From assembly GCF_041146795.1 (NCBI RefSeq), contig NC_135170.1:21508033-21572032 (forward strand): a stretch of DNA of 64,000 nt. The letters run 5' to 3'. Made by a program: the position numbers and the translations under genes. The DNA is from Maylandia zebra. Lineage: Eukaryota; Chordata; Actinopteri; Cichliformes; Cichlidae. The first letter of the stretch is position 1; every line of letters begins with the position of its first letter. Below, piece by piece: positions 1 through 22,844 of this stretch. The notes beneath the pieces are model-generated. The model saw only the letters and a list, made by a program, of their open reading frames with translations, searched no databases and had not been told where the DNA came from.

Positions 1-379
1 GTCTTGGCCATGGCGGCGTTTGGAGTCTGACTGTTTGAGGCTGTGGACAGGTGTCTTTTATACAGATGATGAGTTCAAACAGGTGCCATTCATACAGGTA
101 ACGAGTGGGGGACAGAAAAGCTTCTTACAGAAGACGTTACAGGTCTGTGAGAGCCAGAGATTTTCCTTGTTTGAGGTGACCAAATACTTATTTTCCACCC
201 TAATTTACGAATAAATTCTTTACAAATCCTACCATGTGGATTCATGGATTTTTTTTTCACATTCTGTCTCTCACAGTTGAAGTGTACCTCTGGTGCAAAT
301 TACTGACCTCTGTCATCATTTTAAGTGGGGGAACTTGCACAATCGGTGGCTGACTAAATACTTTTTTGTCCCACTGTAT
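1..379 (-). mobile_element. Tc1-like DNA transposon, 5' end only (runs off the left edge)
   Basis: The right edge ends in a Tc1-type terminus (ACTAAATACTTTTTTGTCCC, then CACTGTA) preceded by the subterminal text I know from the common fish Tc1-like family whose ends read CAGTGGGGCAAAAAAGTA. Read on the minus strand, the untranslated leader ends at an ATG at 11 followed by codons for Met-Ala-Lys-Thr, the usual start of this family's transposase, and the rest lies outside the window. The 64-residue plus-strand ORF at 20-214 is therefore antisense to the transposon leader and not a gene. Several substitutions relative to the family as I remember it suggest an old copy. Confidence 0.75.
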
Positions 380-747
380 GTAGTGTGGGTAGTTGCACTG
401 GGATTGGTTCTTTATACAGGGGATTTTCATAAGGACAAAACAAAGTAGATTTGTTGAGCACAGGAAATTGTGGAGGGTTTTTAGGACTTATAGTATGTGA
501 CTTCCAGACAGACTGTTTACAAGTAACTGACTGACCAACAGCACCAAGCAAAAGACTTTGAACAGCTATCTTCTGTGTACTGAAACAAATTCTACCAGGA
601 ATAAAGATACGCTTGACAGCAAAACTGTGAAACACTTCTTTTACGCTGTTATTTTAGTTGCTGACAGTAGCTTCTTACCTGCCGCCCACCCACAAGAGGA
701 GTATCAATCTTCTCATTTAGCTTGTGGAAAGACAATTACAAAATACT
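380..747. other. Short intergenic stretch, nothing recognised
   Basis: This lies between two Tc1-like copies. I see no coding exon, RNA gene or clear repeat in it. Confidence 0.5.
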
Positions 748-1645
748 CTCACCGACCACTTTATTAGGTACAGTTGAACTGTTTGTTGACACAAATATCT
801 ACTCTGCAGCAACTCAATGCATTTAGGCATGTAGACATGAATGAGATGATCTGCTGAAGCTCAAACTGGGCATCAGAATGGAAAAGAAAGTTGATCTAAG
901 TGACTTTGAATGTGGTGTGGTTGTTGGTGCCAGATGGGCTGCTGATCTACTGGGATTTTCCACACAACCATCACCTTTTTAGAGTTTATAGAGAATGGTC
1001 TGAAAAAGGGAAAATATCAGTGAGCAGCAGTGAAAACGTGTTGTTGATGCCTGAGGTCAGAAGATAACAGTTAGACTGCTTTGAGCTGAAAGGAAGGCAA
1101 CCACACATCAAAACCAAGGTATGCAGAAGAGCATCTCAGCTACAGCAGCAGAAGACCACACCAGGTGCTACTCCTGTCAGCTAAGAACAGAATAATTAGG
1201 CTACAGTTCACACAAGATCATTAGAATTGGACAACAGAAGATTGGAATAAACTTGCCCGGTCTGGTGAGTCTTGATTTATGCTGCAACTTTTAGACATAG
1301 AGTCAGAATTTGGCATAAAGAACATGAAACCATGGATCTATCCCTATATGGTGACAGTGTACCCATTTTCTGATAGTTAATACCAGCTACAAGCTCAGCT
1401 AATCTCAAGCTTTATTTCTTGAACATAATATGAGGTCACTGTACTCAGATGACCTCCACAGTACCCAGATCTCAATCCAGTAGAGGATCTTTGGGATGTG
1501 GTGGAAGAGAAGACTCACATCATGGATGTGAAGCCCAGAAATCTGCAGCAACTGTGTGATGCTAGCATTTCAAGATGGAGCGAAATCTGTGTGGAAGGTT
1601 TCCAGAACATGCAGTATTAGTACGGTGTAACTGATAAAGTGATAA
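748..1645 (+). mobile_element. Degraded Tc1-like transposon (CACCGRCCACTTTATTAGGTACA family)
   Basis: It begins with CACCGACCACTTTATTAGGT and ends near a degraded mirror of it (GTGTAACTGATAAAGTG). In between are recognisable transposase stretches: the helix-turn-helix region near 870-1000, the text around 1100-1290, and the SPDLNPVEDLWD-type block near 1455-1500 that carries the third catalytic acidic residue. Reading frames are interrupted many times and a central block around the second Asp is reduced. It is a dead copy. Three more relics of the same family lie at 39,728, 48,338 and 53,453, all in the same orientation. Confidence 0.75.
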
Positions 1646-4369
1646 TGGATATTTCCTAAAATTAAAGCCTTCCTCCATGAAGAAAGAAAAAAGTGAGAAT
1701 GAAATGAACACACCTTCTGACTGAAACAAACAAACATACAATTAAAGACAACATAGTGCTCAGTAATGTGCATCTCAAAGTGGGTTATGAGGTCAAACAC
1801 AACAGTCTGGCAAGTCTTGGAGAAGAAGATTTTAGGAGGTTCGGGATATTTTGTTTAATAGTGTTTGTGCAGAATAATAGATTCTGCTGATTAATTGAGC
1901 AAAAAGGACAATGGAAAAAATGATCTTGACTTGGACATAGAGACTCCAATCTTACAAAATCATAGTTAAAACAAGGTTGAAGTAACCTCAGTTCTGAATT
2001 CAAGTCAAGAAATCTCAAGTTTCCACACCAATAAATTCTTAAAATTAATGAGTACGTGTAAAGATGTGCGCTGTGCATTAAAATACTGCATTGCAGCTGT
2101 AATTGAACCTCTGCCATTTGCAGTGTTATCACTCTTTAACATTCAGTCAAACAACACATGCGAGCTGCTGCACATGCCAAGGGCTAAAACTCTGTAATCC
2201 TTACACCACTACCCCCTCTTTTTTAAGGGTACAAATGGTAAAATCAGGGTAAAGATAACCCGACTTATCCACCATCTATAGATCTCTCCCTCTCTCTGCC
2301 AGTTCTCTATGATAACCCTATTAAAATATTTCCTCTGGCAAATCCCTGAAAAATAAATCCTCTTTTTTTTTTTTAAGAAAAGGGGGGCAGGAGGGATGGT
2401 TTGTCTGTCACATGGAGAAATACAGTTGCCTTGGCAACCCCTTATGGTTTTACACTGCAGCCTGGCATTGCAGAGCGACTGGCTAGGATAAGTTTACTGG
2501 GAACATTTTGCGCTGAAGGAGGGTGTCAGCAGTTTGGAAACTGACTTGAAGGAAGTGCACACTGAAGGGACGTGTCAAATTGATCCAATGCAAAGACCCA
2601 CTCCCACTTCAAAAACAGACATTAGTCACACAGGATTTTTTAAATTGATTTAGATCAGAGAACGAGGGAACGGCTACATCGTACAAGGGAAACTAAACAT
2701 TTCCTTCACAGGTGCACTAAATCTGAATAACAGATTTTTATAAAAGATCACAGTGTGGGACTAAATAATCGTGAGCTATATTTATAGTTTTATTAGCCTG
2801 TGTCAGCTTCAAAGAGATTGACAGCTCTCAGTGGCCGTTTCCAACAGATAGGAAAGGAATTCAGTAAGCTGCTTCCCCCCTGTGGACAGTGGGCACCACA
2901 ACACAACACAATCATCACACTTACCCAGCAGAGGAAGCAGGTGTCAAGTATCCAAACAGGCTGGTGGCTTCATGTATGAAATTCAAGGAACCTTTCAACT
3001 TCTTGCATGGATTTATGGTGAGATTAAAATGCTATAAAGAGAACAGTTATTAAGCCTTAAACCTTCTTTACTTTCTTGCCCACATGAAAAGCAAACAGCT
3101 GTCTGATCACAGCTTTTTATGATGCTTTACAGCAGGGGTGTCAGATTAATTTGATATCTTCTTTATTTCCTCTTACGTGGGCTGAACCAGTAAATACATG
3201 GTGTATAAACTATAAACCAGTCACCTCCAACTGAACCTTTATGTTCAGTGCAAAGAAGTCTAACTTTAAAAAAAATGTACAGTTCCTTTAAAATTCACAT
3301 TTTGACCATCCAGTTAAAGTGGCCGTGAACAGACGATCAAATGTTCCACGTGATAAGCTTGGGCTTACATTCTAAGAAATAAAGGAATTTATTCTAAAAA
3401 CAAAAACTATCAGTGAATTTACAGCAAATTTTCTCTTTATTACTGTGTAAAAAATTGTACTATAGAATTAATTATTGATACTGTTATTCATTTGAAAACT
3501 AACAATTAAAAAAACAATTTTCTTTCTTACTTACCTTTGATATATGATGGATCATCAGTTTACTAATAAAGGACACTTTATCAGTTACACTTTTCTGGTT
3601 CTGTCTGGTCTATGTTGACATGATAGCGTCATCGGCTGCTGTAGATTTGTCGGCTACACATCCACGATGACACTCAATCTTCATCATTTTCAACTCAATT
3701 CATTGTCATTGTTTCAAATTCATTTTGATCATCAAAACACTTTTTCCTTCATTGTATTTTAAGATTTTCATGTTCTGTTTTAAAATTGTCCACGTAACCA
3801 GAAACATAGCAACAGAAAATAAGTGGTTTTGCCACACATGTCGCTGTTTCTATGTGGTTCAAGAACATGCTATAGAAGATGACCTGTTTCTAAAGGACAG
3901 TTTAATAAACCCAAACGAGACAACTGTTACCTTTTACTCATAGAAATGGCTCAGAGTCGTGGTGTAATTCGTTTATTTCTCACAGAGTTCATTCATTCTC
4001 AGCATTTGCTCTGTAACTTCAAACCCCACTCACACATTTCACAGAAATAAAAACTTAAAACAGTAATAAATAATTTTGAATGTAACACCTTTCACTAGCA
4101 TCGATTTGCTGATCCCACTGGTAAGCAGAAACACAATAGAAACGGTGACCACCTGAGCATGAGAGTGAGAACCATTACTGCACTTACTGACTTCTCCTAC
4201 AACAAACCTGCTGATATCTGATGTATATCCAGTTAAACCCAGCCACAAATGATTAGTCCAGATCATAGAGGACAAACGAAACATTGTGCGTCATGCAGGG
4301 AAAAGAACCTCTTCAAATAAAAATGAGATGTTTACTTTATACCTCACACTGAATGTCTATACATGTACG
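1646..4369. other. Gene-poor AT-rich intergenic region
   Basis: No ORF here has the look of a real protein and no splice-flanked exon was recognised. A more complex, less AT-rich patch at about 2,390-2,640 contains a palindromic X-box-like motif and may be regulatory. The rest is low-complexity AT-rich sequence. Confidence 0.5.
2425..2438. promoter_or_regulatory. X-box-like palindrome (possible RFX site)
   Basis: The 14-mer GTTGCCTTGGCAAC is two perfectly inverted half-sites around a TT centre and fits the RFX X-box form (GTTRCC, short spacer, GGYAAC). It sits in a non-repetitive patch between AT-rich stretches. No gene start is visible within 2 kb, so it would have to be distal. The motif match is seen; function is inferred. 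Confidence 0.35.
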
Positions 4370-5770
4370 ATGCTTGACAAATTCATTAGATGGCCTAAAA
4401 CCCAATTTTTTTTAGAAATTTTTAAGAAATTGTTTAAAACTAAAAAAAATTGTTATTTGTAAGGCAAATAACAAACTGAAACTACTAAATAGTCCTTATT
4501 CACCAATAATAACCAAACAAACAGAAAAACGTAATAATTTGTATGGCCTCCGTTGGCCTTGCATTGTTACTGGCATTGTTTTTATGTACGTTTCCACAGT
4601 CTCCTTTGTTACTGAGCTCCAAATAGTTTCCAGCTGTTCCCAGAGACTTGCTGTGGATGAAACTTTTATGCAATCTATCTTCAAATCCACCAAATCCCAA
4701 ATTTGTTCAATAGGATTCAAGTCTGGACTCTGATTTGTCCAGTCCATCAGTTCCAGTACTCCAGATTCCTTCTCCTTGGTCAAATACTCTCTGCACAGCT
4801 ATGAAGTATGTTTGGGGTCACTGTGTTGTTGGTATATGAACTCACGACCAATCAGTTTCAGTCCAGAAGGGATTCCATGACCCACCAAGATGTTGTGGTA
4901 GATCTTTATGTTCACGATACTGTCAATTTTCACGAATTTGCCCACGCCGTTTCCAGAAATGGAACCCCAAACCATAATGGAACCTCCACCGTGCTCTACT
5001 GTGGGTGCAGTGCATCAAGCATCAAAACCTTCTCCAGATTTTCGGTGATTATTCTGACCAAAGACTTCAAACTCAGACTCATCAGTCCAAAGTACCTTAT
5101 TCCAGACATCTACAGTCCAGTGTTTGCGCTCCCTGGGTAATCTGAGACGTTTCTGGATGTTTGTGGGCCTCAATAACTGCTTCTTAGCAGCGACTCTCCC
5201 CTTTAAGCCCTGTTCATTCAGTCGTCTGCTTATGGTCATTCTGGAGACCTTTTCAGACTCTGCTCTAGAAGCATTTAGCTCTACTTGAAGATCAGCAGTG
5301 GTCTTCCTTCTGTCACTGGTACTTAAAATCTTGAGGTGCCGGACATCTGCGTCAGTCAGCTTTTGTTTTCTGCCTCTTCCTTGGCGCATTCTGTAAGTAC
5401 CGGTCCCTGCAACTGACTCCAAAGCGTACTTGACCACACTGTGAGAACATTTTATGTCTTGTCCTATTTGTCTGAAAGACCATCCGGCATCGTGAAGTAC
5501 TTTAATGCGGACTCTGTCCTTTTCGGTGAGTTCTCGATCTTTGACCATTTTGAGTCTTCAAACCGAATTCATGTTTTTACACCCAGATTTGAACCGCACA
5601 CTGGACTTAACGACTCAAACTGAATATTCTGTTTGGTAATGCAAGTAAATAACTGTAATTTGGCACCTTCTATTAAATAAAAATGCTTTGATGTTTTTTC
5701 TTTGATGAAACAGAAAAACTGAAGGGCATAAATTTGAAAATTCATGGATAACAATAATTATGTTTTAGCA
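4370..5770 (-). mobile_element. Tc1-like DNA transposon, broken transposase
   Basis: A minus-strand transposase occupies about 5,548 to 4,500. The N-terminal part (177 residues from the ATG at 5,548) has the paired helix-turn-helix DNA-binding region (RIKVLHDAGWSFRQIGQ) and the first catalytic Asp in VLWTDESEFEVFG. A stop ends this frame at about 5,015, and the protein continues in other frames with GGGSIMVWGSISGNG, a damaged QQHSDPKHTS block (second Asp) and SPDLNPIEQIWD (third catalytic Glu). At least one stop and one frameshift make it inactive. The ends are approximate, as I could not fix the inverted repeats by eye. Confidence 0.75.
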
Positions 5771-6739
5771 TTAAAATATAATTTTAATTATAGAACGTGC
5801 ACATACTGGTGGATTAACCATTACAGAAACATAAAAAAGGATTTGGGTGATTACTAATACTGTTAATTTAGGTCAGCTGTACATGTAAGACATAAAGAGA
5901 AACTATAAGCTTTCACAGCAACAATCATTCATGCTACAGTCCTCGATATCAGAGAGAAAAGGCGGGGGAAATATCTTCATGCACCTGACGAGCTTCTCCT
6001 GAATCGGTGACTGCTGGGCTCTTTCCTCCCTCCATCTGCTCCATCTATCGCCGCTCACCCTGTCTCATATCTGCAGACATCACCGCTTCCCTTCACCTGC
6101 AAAGGCGCCGGGCCGTGTAACTGGCGGCAAAAACGAACAGCCACGTTATTGTGTTGGACTGAAATGTCTTGAAGTGTCTTCTTTCTTCACATCGCTGTGT
6201 GTGGTCAGCCGGTGTTTTCTGATGGCTGGAACGTGGCAGTGCACACTATCCATTGTTAAGTGTTAATGCAGCCATTGAAGACTCAGTGGATTTCGATGTG
6301 AACCTATAAAGATATGAGAACTCTGTTAGGTAGTGCTAAATAAATAAAAAAAAGAGAAGTAGGATAGGATTTTTGACCAACTTAGATATTTGGTGATTTT
6401 TTTTTTTTAAATAGGCTTCCCTAACATTTCCAAAATTTGTCTTGAGTAGTTACTTATATACTTGTTTATGCTCTGCCTGACTCTACTCATATCAGCAGGT
6501 TCTTGCTCCAAACACCGTGTTGCTGACAGTGAAGTTGCAGAGTGCCCTCTGGTGGACAAACAATGCAAAGTGTGTTTATCCAATCTCTTCTTAGTATTTT
6601 CATCTTCATTTATTATTTTGATATCTACTTTTGAACTGCAGTTATATGAAAAATAAAGTTTTCACAGGACTTTATCCCCTTCAGTGAGAAACTAGGTCAC
6701 CCTTATCGCTTCCACAGGATATAAGTGTGTAAGTAGCAG
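5771..6739. other. Intergenic, with a GC-richer patch
   Basis: At about 5,950-6,130 the sequence becomes GC-rich with several CpGs (GGCGCCGGGCCGTG), unlike its surroundings. It could be a promoter or non-coding first exon, but I see no open frame and no clear splice partner. The remainder is AT-rich and unassigned. Confidence 0.35.
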
Positions 6740-7010
6740 CTAGGAGCTGACGATCAGCTGCCCTTGATTAACTGATCATCAGCAAGTTTGACCACTGCAT
6801 GAAAGCACAGCTTAGATTTGCCAAAGACTTCTGAAACAATGTTGTTTGGACAGACGAAACCAAAGTAAAAACCAACCACAGGATATTAGCACAAACACCT
6901 CACACCTGCTGTCAAGCAAGGTGGTGGAGGGATGATGATTTGGGCTTGTTTTGCAGCCACAGGACGTGGATGCCTTTAAGTTATTGAGTCGGTTATGAAC
7001 TCCTCTCTAT
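6740..7010 (+). mobile_element. Tc1-like transposase fragment
   Basis: Short stretches translate to NVVWTDET (first catalytic Asp, near 6,838-6,865) and VKQGGGGMMIWACF (near 6,912-6,955), both diagnostic of Tc1-like transposases. Frames are broken and neither end of the element is clear. Confidence 0.65.
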
Positions 7011-7700
7011 AAATCTTCTTGAGTCAAATGTGACAGCTGTAGCTTGGCCAAAATTGGGTCACGCAACAGGACCCAAAAAGGGTAGCAAATTAGAAGCAAT
7101 ATTTTTAATCTGGAGACAGATGAAACCTCAAGTCCCCGACCAGGATATCTGTTGCCTGCTTCAGATATATCAGTTACTGGTCAGCCAAGATGTGTGTATC
7201 TTGGAAATAATTTAAAATAAATAAAATAAGGAACAAATATTTTTTTTTTTTTTTACAGTTTCTCAATGTATCGCTAACAAAAGGCAGTTGTTTTGTTTGC
7301 ATAATATTAACACATTTGGCAGAGTTGCCCAAAAATAATCAACATAATCCATTAAAGCCATTAATAAGCTAATAGATCTTCATTGAAAGTTTAAGGCACT
7401 AAAAATGGAAGCCAATAAAATGCTGGTAATAATAAATCGGCACCTCCTTAATTGAGAAAAGTGAGCATTAAAGACAAGATAAAGGGAGAATTTTCCTTGT
7501 ATTAAGCAGCTTTAGTTTTAAGTACCTGTAACCCTTAAGCTTTAAATGTAGTTAAAATTGATCGTTTATCCGTCCATTAAGGATAAATCTTTTACAACGT
7601 GTCGCTCATTCAGGTAAAAGCAAAGGCAGTAATGAATCCAACATGAGGGGCCTTTGCAATCAGCAGCTGTCTCTGTGCCGTTTAGAGGGTTGATGACCGA

Positions 7701-9369
<1,669 letters not shown>

Positions 9370-9783
9370 TCGGCTACTTCCGGTTGATTTTTAGGACGAA
9401 AGTCTGTGTGGGCGTATGGACCAGTGCACCGGATGTGCCATCTACTGGTGGTGTTGTAGACTAATTTTTTTTTTTTTTTTTTTTTAACTCAGGGGTGGTG
9501 GCCGCTGTTTTGCTTCATAGCTTCCAGATCAGCCTACGAAAGCATGGGAATGTAGGAAGGGAAATTCACGAGTAAACTCGCCGTAAACTGCTCGATAAAG
9601 TTAGTGTAAGTCCCCCCTAAGTTGTTTCGCGTCCCAGGAGCTCGGTTGTAGCAGCACAGGTCGGCGGAGAAAGACGCTCGTTGGGACTTTTCACCAGCGA
9701 GCAATCCCGGACAAAGGAAAAGAGACTCTAGCTAACGTTAGCTGGCTCCCGGGCTAACTTAGCATTCCTCTAGCCGCGTAGCA
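9370..9783 (+). promoter_or_regulatory. 5' flank and 5' UTR of the first Rac gene, shared with the next unit
   Basis: This block carries text that recurs upstream of the second unit (20,585-20,830), including GCTGTTTTGCTTCATAGCTT and ATGGGAATGTAGG-type words, so it is part of the duplicated unit. A palindrome GCTAACGTTAGC at 9,731-9,742 is followed by GGCTCCCGGGCTAAC. The second phrase survives before exon 1 of copies 2 and 3. The translation start lies 41 bases beyond the palindrome. A core promoter within this block is inferred. Confidence 0.5.
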
Positions 9784-17708
<7,925 letters not shown>

Positions 17709-19295
17709 GACTTCCTTCACTGGAACAGTTACAGGGGAGCATGACCGCTAGTGGTGAGGGTGGCTAACGACACAGGAGAAACACACCAGTATACACACAC
17801 ACACACAGACACACAAAAACAATGTATTTCAGATTCTGTCCTTCTATATGTGTAGCTGCAACAGTTATACCAACCGTTTCCATGAAAACTCCAACATAGG
17901 GTCAGGTTTAGGGTAAAAGAGTGTGGACTATTTTAGACCCTAGTTATTTCCTAACAATGTATACTGTATAGACGAGACTGAATTTCTTGAGGCCTTCTAA
18001 AACGGATTGGATGTTTTGTAGAACGGACCGTGGAATGTCTTCAACTTTTTCTTCCACTGGTTGTCCAGTTTTTTGGTTTGTTTTTTGTTTACAGTCTTGG
18101 TAGTTTGTTTGAAGTGGAAGAAATTTTGCCAAATACACTCTGCACATATGCTGTATTTTAGCCGAAAAGAAATCCTTTGTTCTGTCGTCTCAAACCTTTA
18201 AAACACAGCTGACAGTCTGCTGCTGTTTCCCTGCTGTTCATATCAACCATTTAAAAGTCAAAAACTTCACTTTCTCTTTATGAAGGCAGTCGTCACTCCT
18301 TGCTATCAACAAACACCTTGAAGTAACAATCTGTGAAATTTAATTGCCTCCATTTTTTATGTACCATAACCTTTTTGCCAGTAATTAAATTTTGGCCCTA
18401 ACATGATTCATGTTAATTCATTATGGATCGAATGAAGCCTGAAGCACAGAGAAAAAATTGAGTCTGGGGGAAAAGGTCTGCTGACACCAACAGTGCTACG
18501 AATCCCTGAAAAATCTCCAGTATTTTGTGCATTTGGCTCCAATTGGACCCGTTGTGTTTGTGGTATCTTTTTTGTTTTCCTCTTTGCAATATTCCCCCTA
18601 GAAGTGTTTCGACTGTATGGCTGCCCAGGAGTGCGAAGCTGAAAACTTGATTTTTGTATTTGGAAGAGAAATATTCAGGTGTTTTGGTGATGGGGAACAA
18701 GAGAGCCTTTAATGCTCTGTGGGCATTTATCCGAAACCTTTTTGTGGAGCACATTTGATTTATATGTTATTTTTATTTTTAGCATCACTACTGGCTAAGC
18801 AATGTCACTAAAAGAGCATTTATGCCTGCTAATAACAGTAACAAAGCTACTGTCGGTTATGGTGTAGTATGCAGTGTACTCATCTTTTTGTTATAATCAT
18901 GTGATTTGACTATTTTGTATCTTTCTTCACAGAAGTTAGACTCACTCACTGTATTGTTAAACTAACACTATGAATATCTTTTGTTTATTACCTCTGCAGT
19001 TAATGCTACTTTAATCTCCCCACAATCCTAGCTTTTTGTAATTAATGCTGATAGCATGTACATGTATCATATACTGAAAACTAAGATTAGAATTTGCTAC
19101 AGTTATATTTTTTGCCTATTTACAAAATGTATTTGAACTACTAGATCAGGGGTTAAGTACATGTTGCTCATCGGTATTGTATTCAGACTCCAAGCTGTGC
19201 TTTAATTCAAGCCAATGTTGTGACTCTTTAGTTTTATGGACAAAAGCTATTGTCACTTTTTGAAAAAGCCAATAAATTCCTGTAAAACAGACTCT
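17709..19295 (+). other. 3' UTR of the first Rac gene
   Basis: The region runs from the stop codon to a likely poly(A) signal AATAAA at 19,271-19,276. Blocks around 18,140-18,330 (for example AGCCGAAAAGAAATCCTTTG) recur after copies 2 (28,070-28,370) and 4 (38,850-39,200), showing that 3' UTRs were duplicated with the genes. A short (CA)n lies at about 17,795-17,815. Confidence 0.65.
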
Positions 19296-20584
19296 GCTCT
19301 GCTCGTTTTCCTTTGATCTGAAACAAAAGGGATCCAAGTGCAGTTTACTCAATGGAAGATTATTGCCATACTCAACTGGCAAAATACTTCAGTTAAAACA
19401 GCCCAACAGTCCAGCATGTTTAATGTTATATTAAAAAAAAGTTCTTTAGGGTTTCTATTGGTCTTTAAATATTTGCCTTTGGATATTTGCTTATTTTCAT
19501 TCCAGTCCTTTCACCAGACCATTTTTACAGGACATTTTAGTAGATACTGGGATACTTGAGATTTTTAAATCTCAATTAAAATGTTGATGTGGTGTCTTTT
19601 AATGGATTAAATCACTTTTAATGCCTGGCCAGGGCACTTTGTTGACTGCCTGTCTAGAAATTACAATAGTCGCAAACAGAGTCACCATTCGTGAAGGTTT
19701 GATTGTATTACGGTAGATTGCTTTAGTTTTAGGTAGCTGTACGTATTAAGCTGTTAGTTCCTTTAAACTCAGTTAAAATTCATCTTGTTTCTAACAGATA
19801 ACAACAAATCTTTTAATATAAATAAATAAATATGAATGCAAGTAAATAAAGAAATAACTAATTAATGTTGTAGTTACTGTGTTGTATTTTAGATCTTTCA
19901 TTTGAAAAAGTTTCCCATTGGGAAAGTTTAGTTTTTAATTATTTGTGTTTATTAAATGATAAAAGATATAAAAAAAAATTATATAAAGTTGTAAATGTAG
20001 AGTACAGATGAGCAAAGCCAGAAAACCCTATTAATAGACCTCCTGTATCAAAAGAATAATGACCAAAAATTACTTGGTTAAAACCAGGCAACAAGCAAAC
20101 TGGCAAGGGATGCATGAGAAGGAAGCTCTGACTAGAGTAAACAAATACAAGACGCAAACATCAGGTCATAAAGTAAGAAATTAGCTATTTTGAACATTAA
20201 TAAAACCTTCACAGTCATACCGATTAAATTCAGCAACAACTGATGTAATTACTTTGCTTGGATGAGCCTGAATCTTTTGATTATTTGACAAAAATGCCAC
20301 CCATTAAGTTTATGTTGCGTGTGTAAAAACTCACATGGATTCAAACCGATTAAACCACAATATTGTTTTACTGCATCAATAAACGTATTCGAATTTTAGA
20401 GTAAATTACCAAGAAAAAGCCCGAGAGATCTTTCAAATCCTATTTTGCCTGACGCGAAAGTCCAAAGAAATGAATAGGAATGCACAAATTACGTCATTTC
20501 CTCATTCAGCGTGTTATTTCTTTTAAAGAACCAAGATAAACATGTATTACATTATAATACATTGTTTCAGCTGCATATATGGTT
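19296..20584. other. Spacer between Rac units 1 and 2
   Basis: AT-rich sequence with no recognisable exon, RNA gene or named repeat. Confidence 0.5.
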
Positions 20585-21190
20585 TGTTTTTAGGATGTTT
20601 CACATGCCCAGAGTTTGTCTGGGCGTCTGGCCCCAGGGCACCGGATGCACCATCTGCTGGTGGTGCAGGCTAACTTCATTTTTATTTTGTTTTATTTTTT
20701 TTATTTTCCCTTAGGAGTGGTGACAGCTGTTTTGCTTCATAGCTTCCAGAACAACCCACGAAGGCGTGGGAATGTAGGGAGGGATCTTCTGAATAACATC
20801 GGGTTAAACTGCTAAATAAAGTGATCCAGTTGAAGTTAAGAAATTATCCCGAATCGCGAGTCGGAATTTTAATCTGGAATTCTCCTTCAAGTCGGACTCC
20901 CCACTCGGAAAAGCAAAACATTTGAACTGGTTTGGAGGGTTGGGTTGACAGAGGGAGATACAGAAGAGGTGCAGAGCGACGGCGACCCCTAAAGGGAAAG
21001 AAGAAAAAGAAAGTCGGACGCTTCCCAACAATCCCGGCTTCAGAATCCACACCAGTGTTTTTAAGTGTTTTTGTTTTGTTCTTTTGTCGTCTAAGAAGTT
21101 GCCGTGAAGTTCGGTATATACGAGTACCGATTGATCCAGATACTCTGAGAAAGAACAGCACGAAGTCTTTATCCTGCAACTTTTAAATTG
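20585..21190 (+). repeat. Duplicated 5' flank of Rac unit 2
   Basis: 20,585-20,830 parallels 9,370-9,600 of unit 1 (shared GCACCGGATG, CTTCATAGCTTCCAGA, GGGAATGTAGG). 20,855-20,960 parallels the block upstream of unit 3 (28,680-28,760) and of the orphan exon 1 (33,545-33,620), with the common wording GGAATTCTC...TCGGA...CTCGGAAA. This marks the left border of the second unit. Confidence 0.65.
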
Positions 21191-22844
21191 TTTTTTCATT
21201 TTATTTGTGGAAGTAACAGGTTCTGTTACATAAATACAATAAATTATACATACGCAATAAATAAATAAATACGCAATAAATTATAAAGCGATTTTAATGC
21301 TTTTTTTTAACTACTATTTTTTCAGCGATGCGTTTGGAAATTATTTTATCTTTTTCTTTCTCTGCTCTATTTTGAATTAAAAAGTGTTTTTAAAAGCCTG
21401 CGGGTAATTGCATTCTTTTTAATTGCGTTTCAGAGCTTCTCATAGTTTTTGGAATTGGGGTTGTATTTGATGATATTGATAAAAACCCAATCAAAACAAT
21501 AATTCCTGCAGTTCCTTACATTGTGACACAAAGCTTTCACTCTATTCCCATGAAAGCTGACACTAACTCTAACCAGCACAGGTAACTATAGTTAAGATAT
21601 ATCTTCTCATACTGTATAACTTTTCATTTAATCAAATGTTTTTATTTAAAGTAATCTAAAATGAAAAATCATGGAGATTCTGGGGAAAAGTAAAAAGTCC
21701 AGTGAGGACGTCAAAAAAAATGCAAAATTATGAATGTGGAAAGGTAATTTTTTGCAGAATTGGTCCAGTGCATCATCATCATCATTATTATTATTATTAT
21801 TCTTGTAGGTATCTGTTGAAATTATTCTTTTATAAAGAAAACTACTGTAATTACAGTTCACAGCTGGTAGTATTACACATATTACTATGTAATTTGAGTG
21901 GACTTTTCCTGTTTTTAGTTATTTATTTTATCAAGCCATATACAGTTCTCTGAGGTGCCATTAACTGGAATAATGGATTTGTTCAATCATCTCTAAAAGT
22001 AATAAATTTGAGAGTATTATACATATGATAATGTAATATGAGTGAACTTTGCTTTTTTTAATTTTTTTATTTTTTCTAAAACTGTACAGATATGAGGTAA
22101 GACTCGCCACATGTAGAGTCATGGTAAACCAATGACTGTACAGTACTCTAGAGTCATTGGGGTAAACCTGAATAGCAGTCCAGTGAAACTAATACATCAC
22201 CAGAACTATTCAATTCAATTCCATATACATAGATCCAATCCACACCAACTGTTGTCTCAACGTGTAAGACCCTAGAATATAAATTACAAATGTTTAATTA
22301 GAATTATTGATTATGGAAAATTATATAACATTATAACAAATTATATGCAACACTACAATGTTTCTAAATGTGCAATATTATGGAAGCAATACAATAATAC
22401 TGTATATAAATGGATTAGATGGAGTATTTACGGACTTTTATTTTTGTGTTGTTTTATTTTAGTTATATGACACTTAACTGTGAGCTGGGAGACGTGAATG
22501 AAAATTTACTGAAATATTTCTTCAATGTCGCAATATTAAATATCCTGTTAAAACAGCTTTATAATTTGTCATGTATGTCTAATACGTTATTATAATAACT
22601 TGTATTACTTATTAATCACAAGGTAAAGGTTTATTTTTGCAAATAAAATGAAAACTGATTCAAAGCTACAGGATAAAGACGTTTTTCATTGGGTTTCTGG
22701 ATTTCTGGACGGCACCAGTACCGTAATATTAAGAATAGAGGAGCAGGAAAATTCAAGGTGCGTCTGGCTTGACCTCGACTTGATGAGTGCTGATCGCTCC
22801 GACCATCCGGTTAAAAGGAAAGCAGCATGATGAGCATCGATCTG
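21191..22844. other. AT-rich spacer inside Rac unit 2
   Basis: Low-complexity AT-rich sequence, including a short CAT/ATT run at about 21,772-21,800. I recognise no exon. Confidence 0.5.

Noticed and set aside
20-214. 64-residue plus-strand ORF at the left edge
   Set aside because: It is antisense to the leader of a minus-strand Tc1-like transposon.
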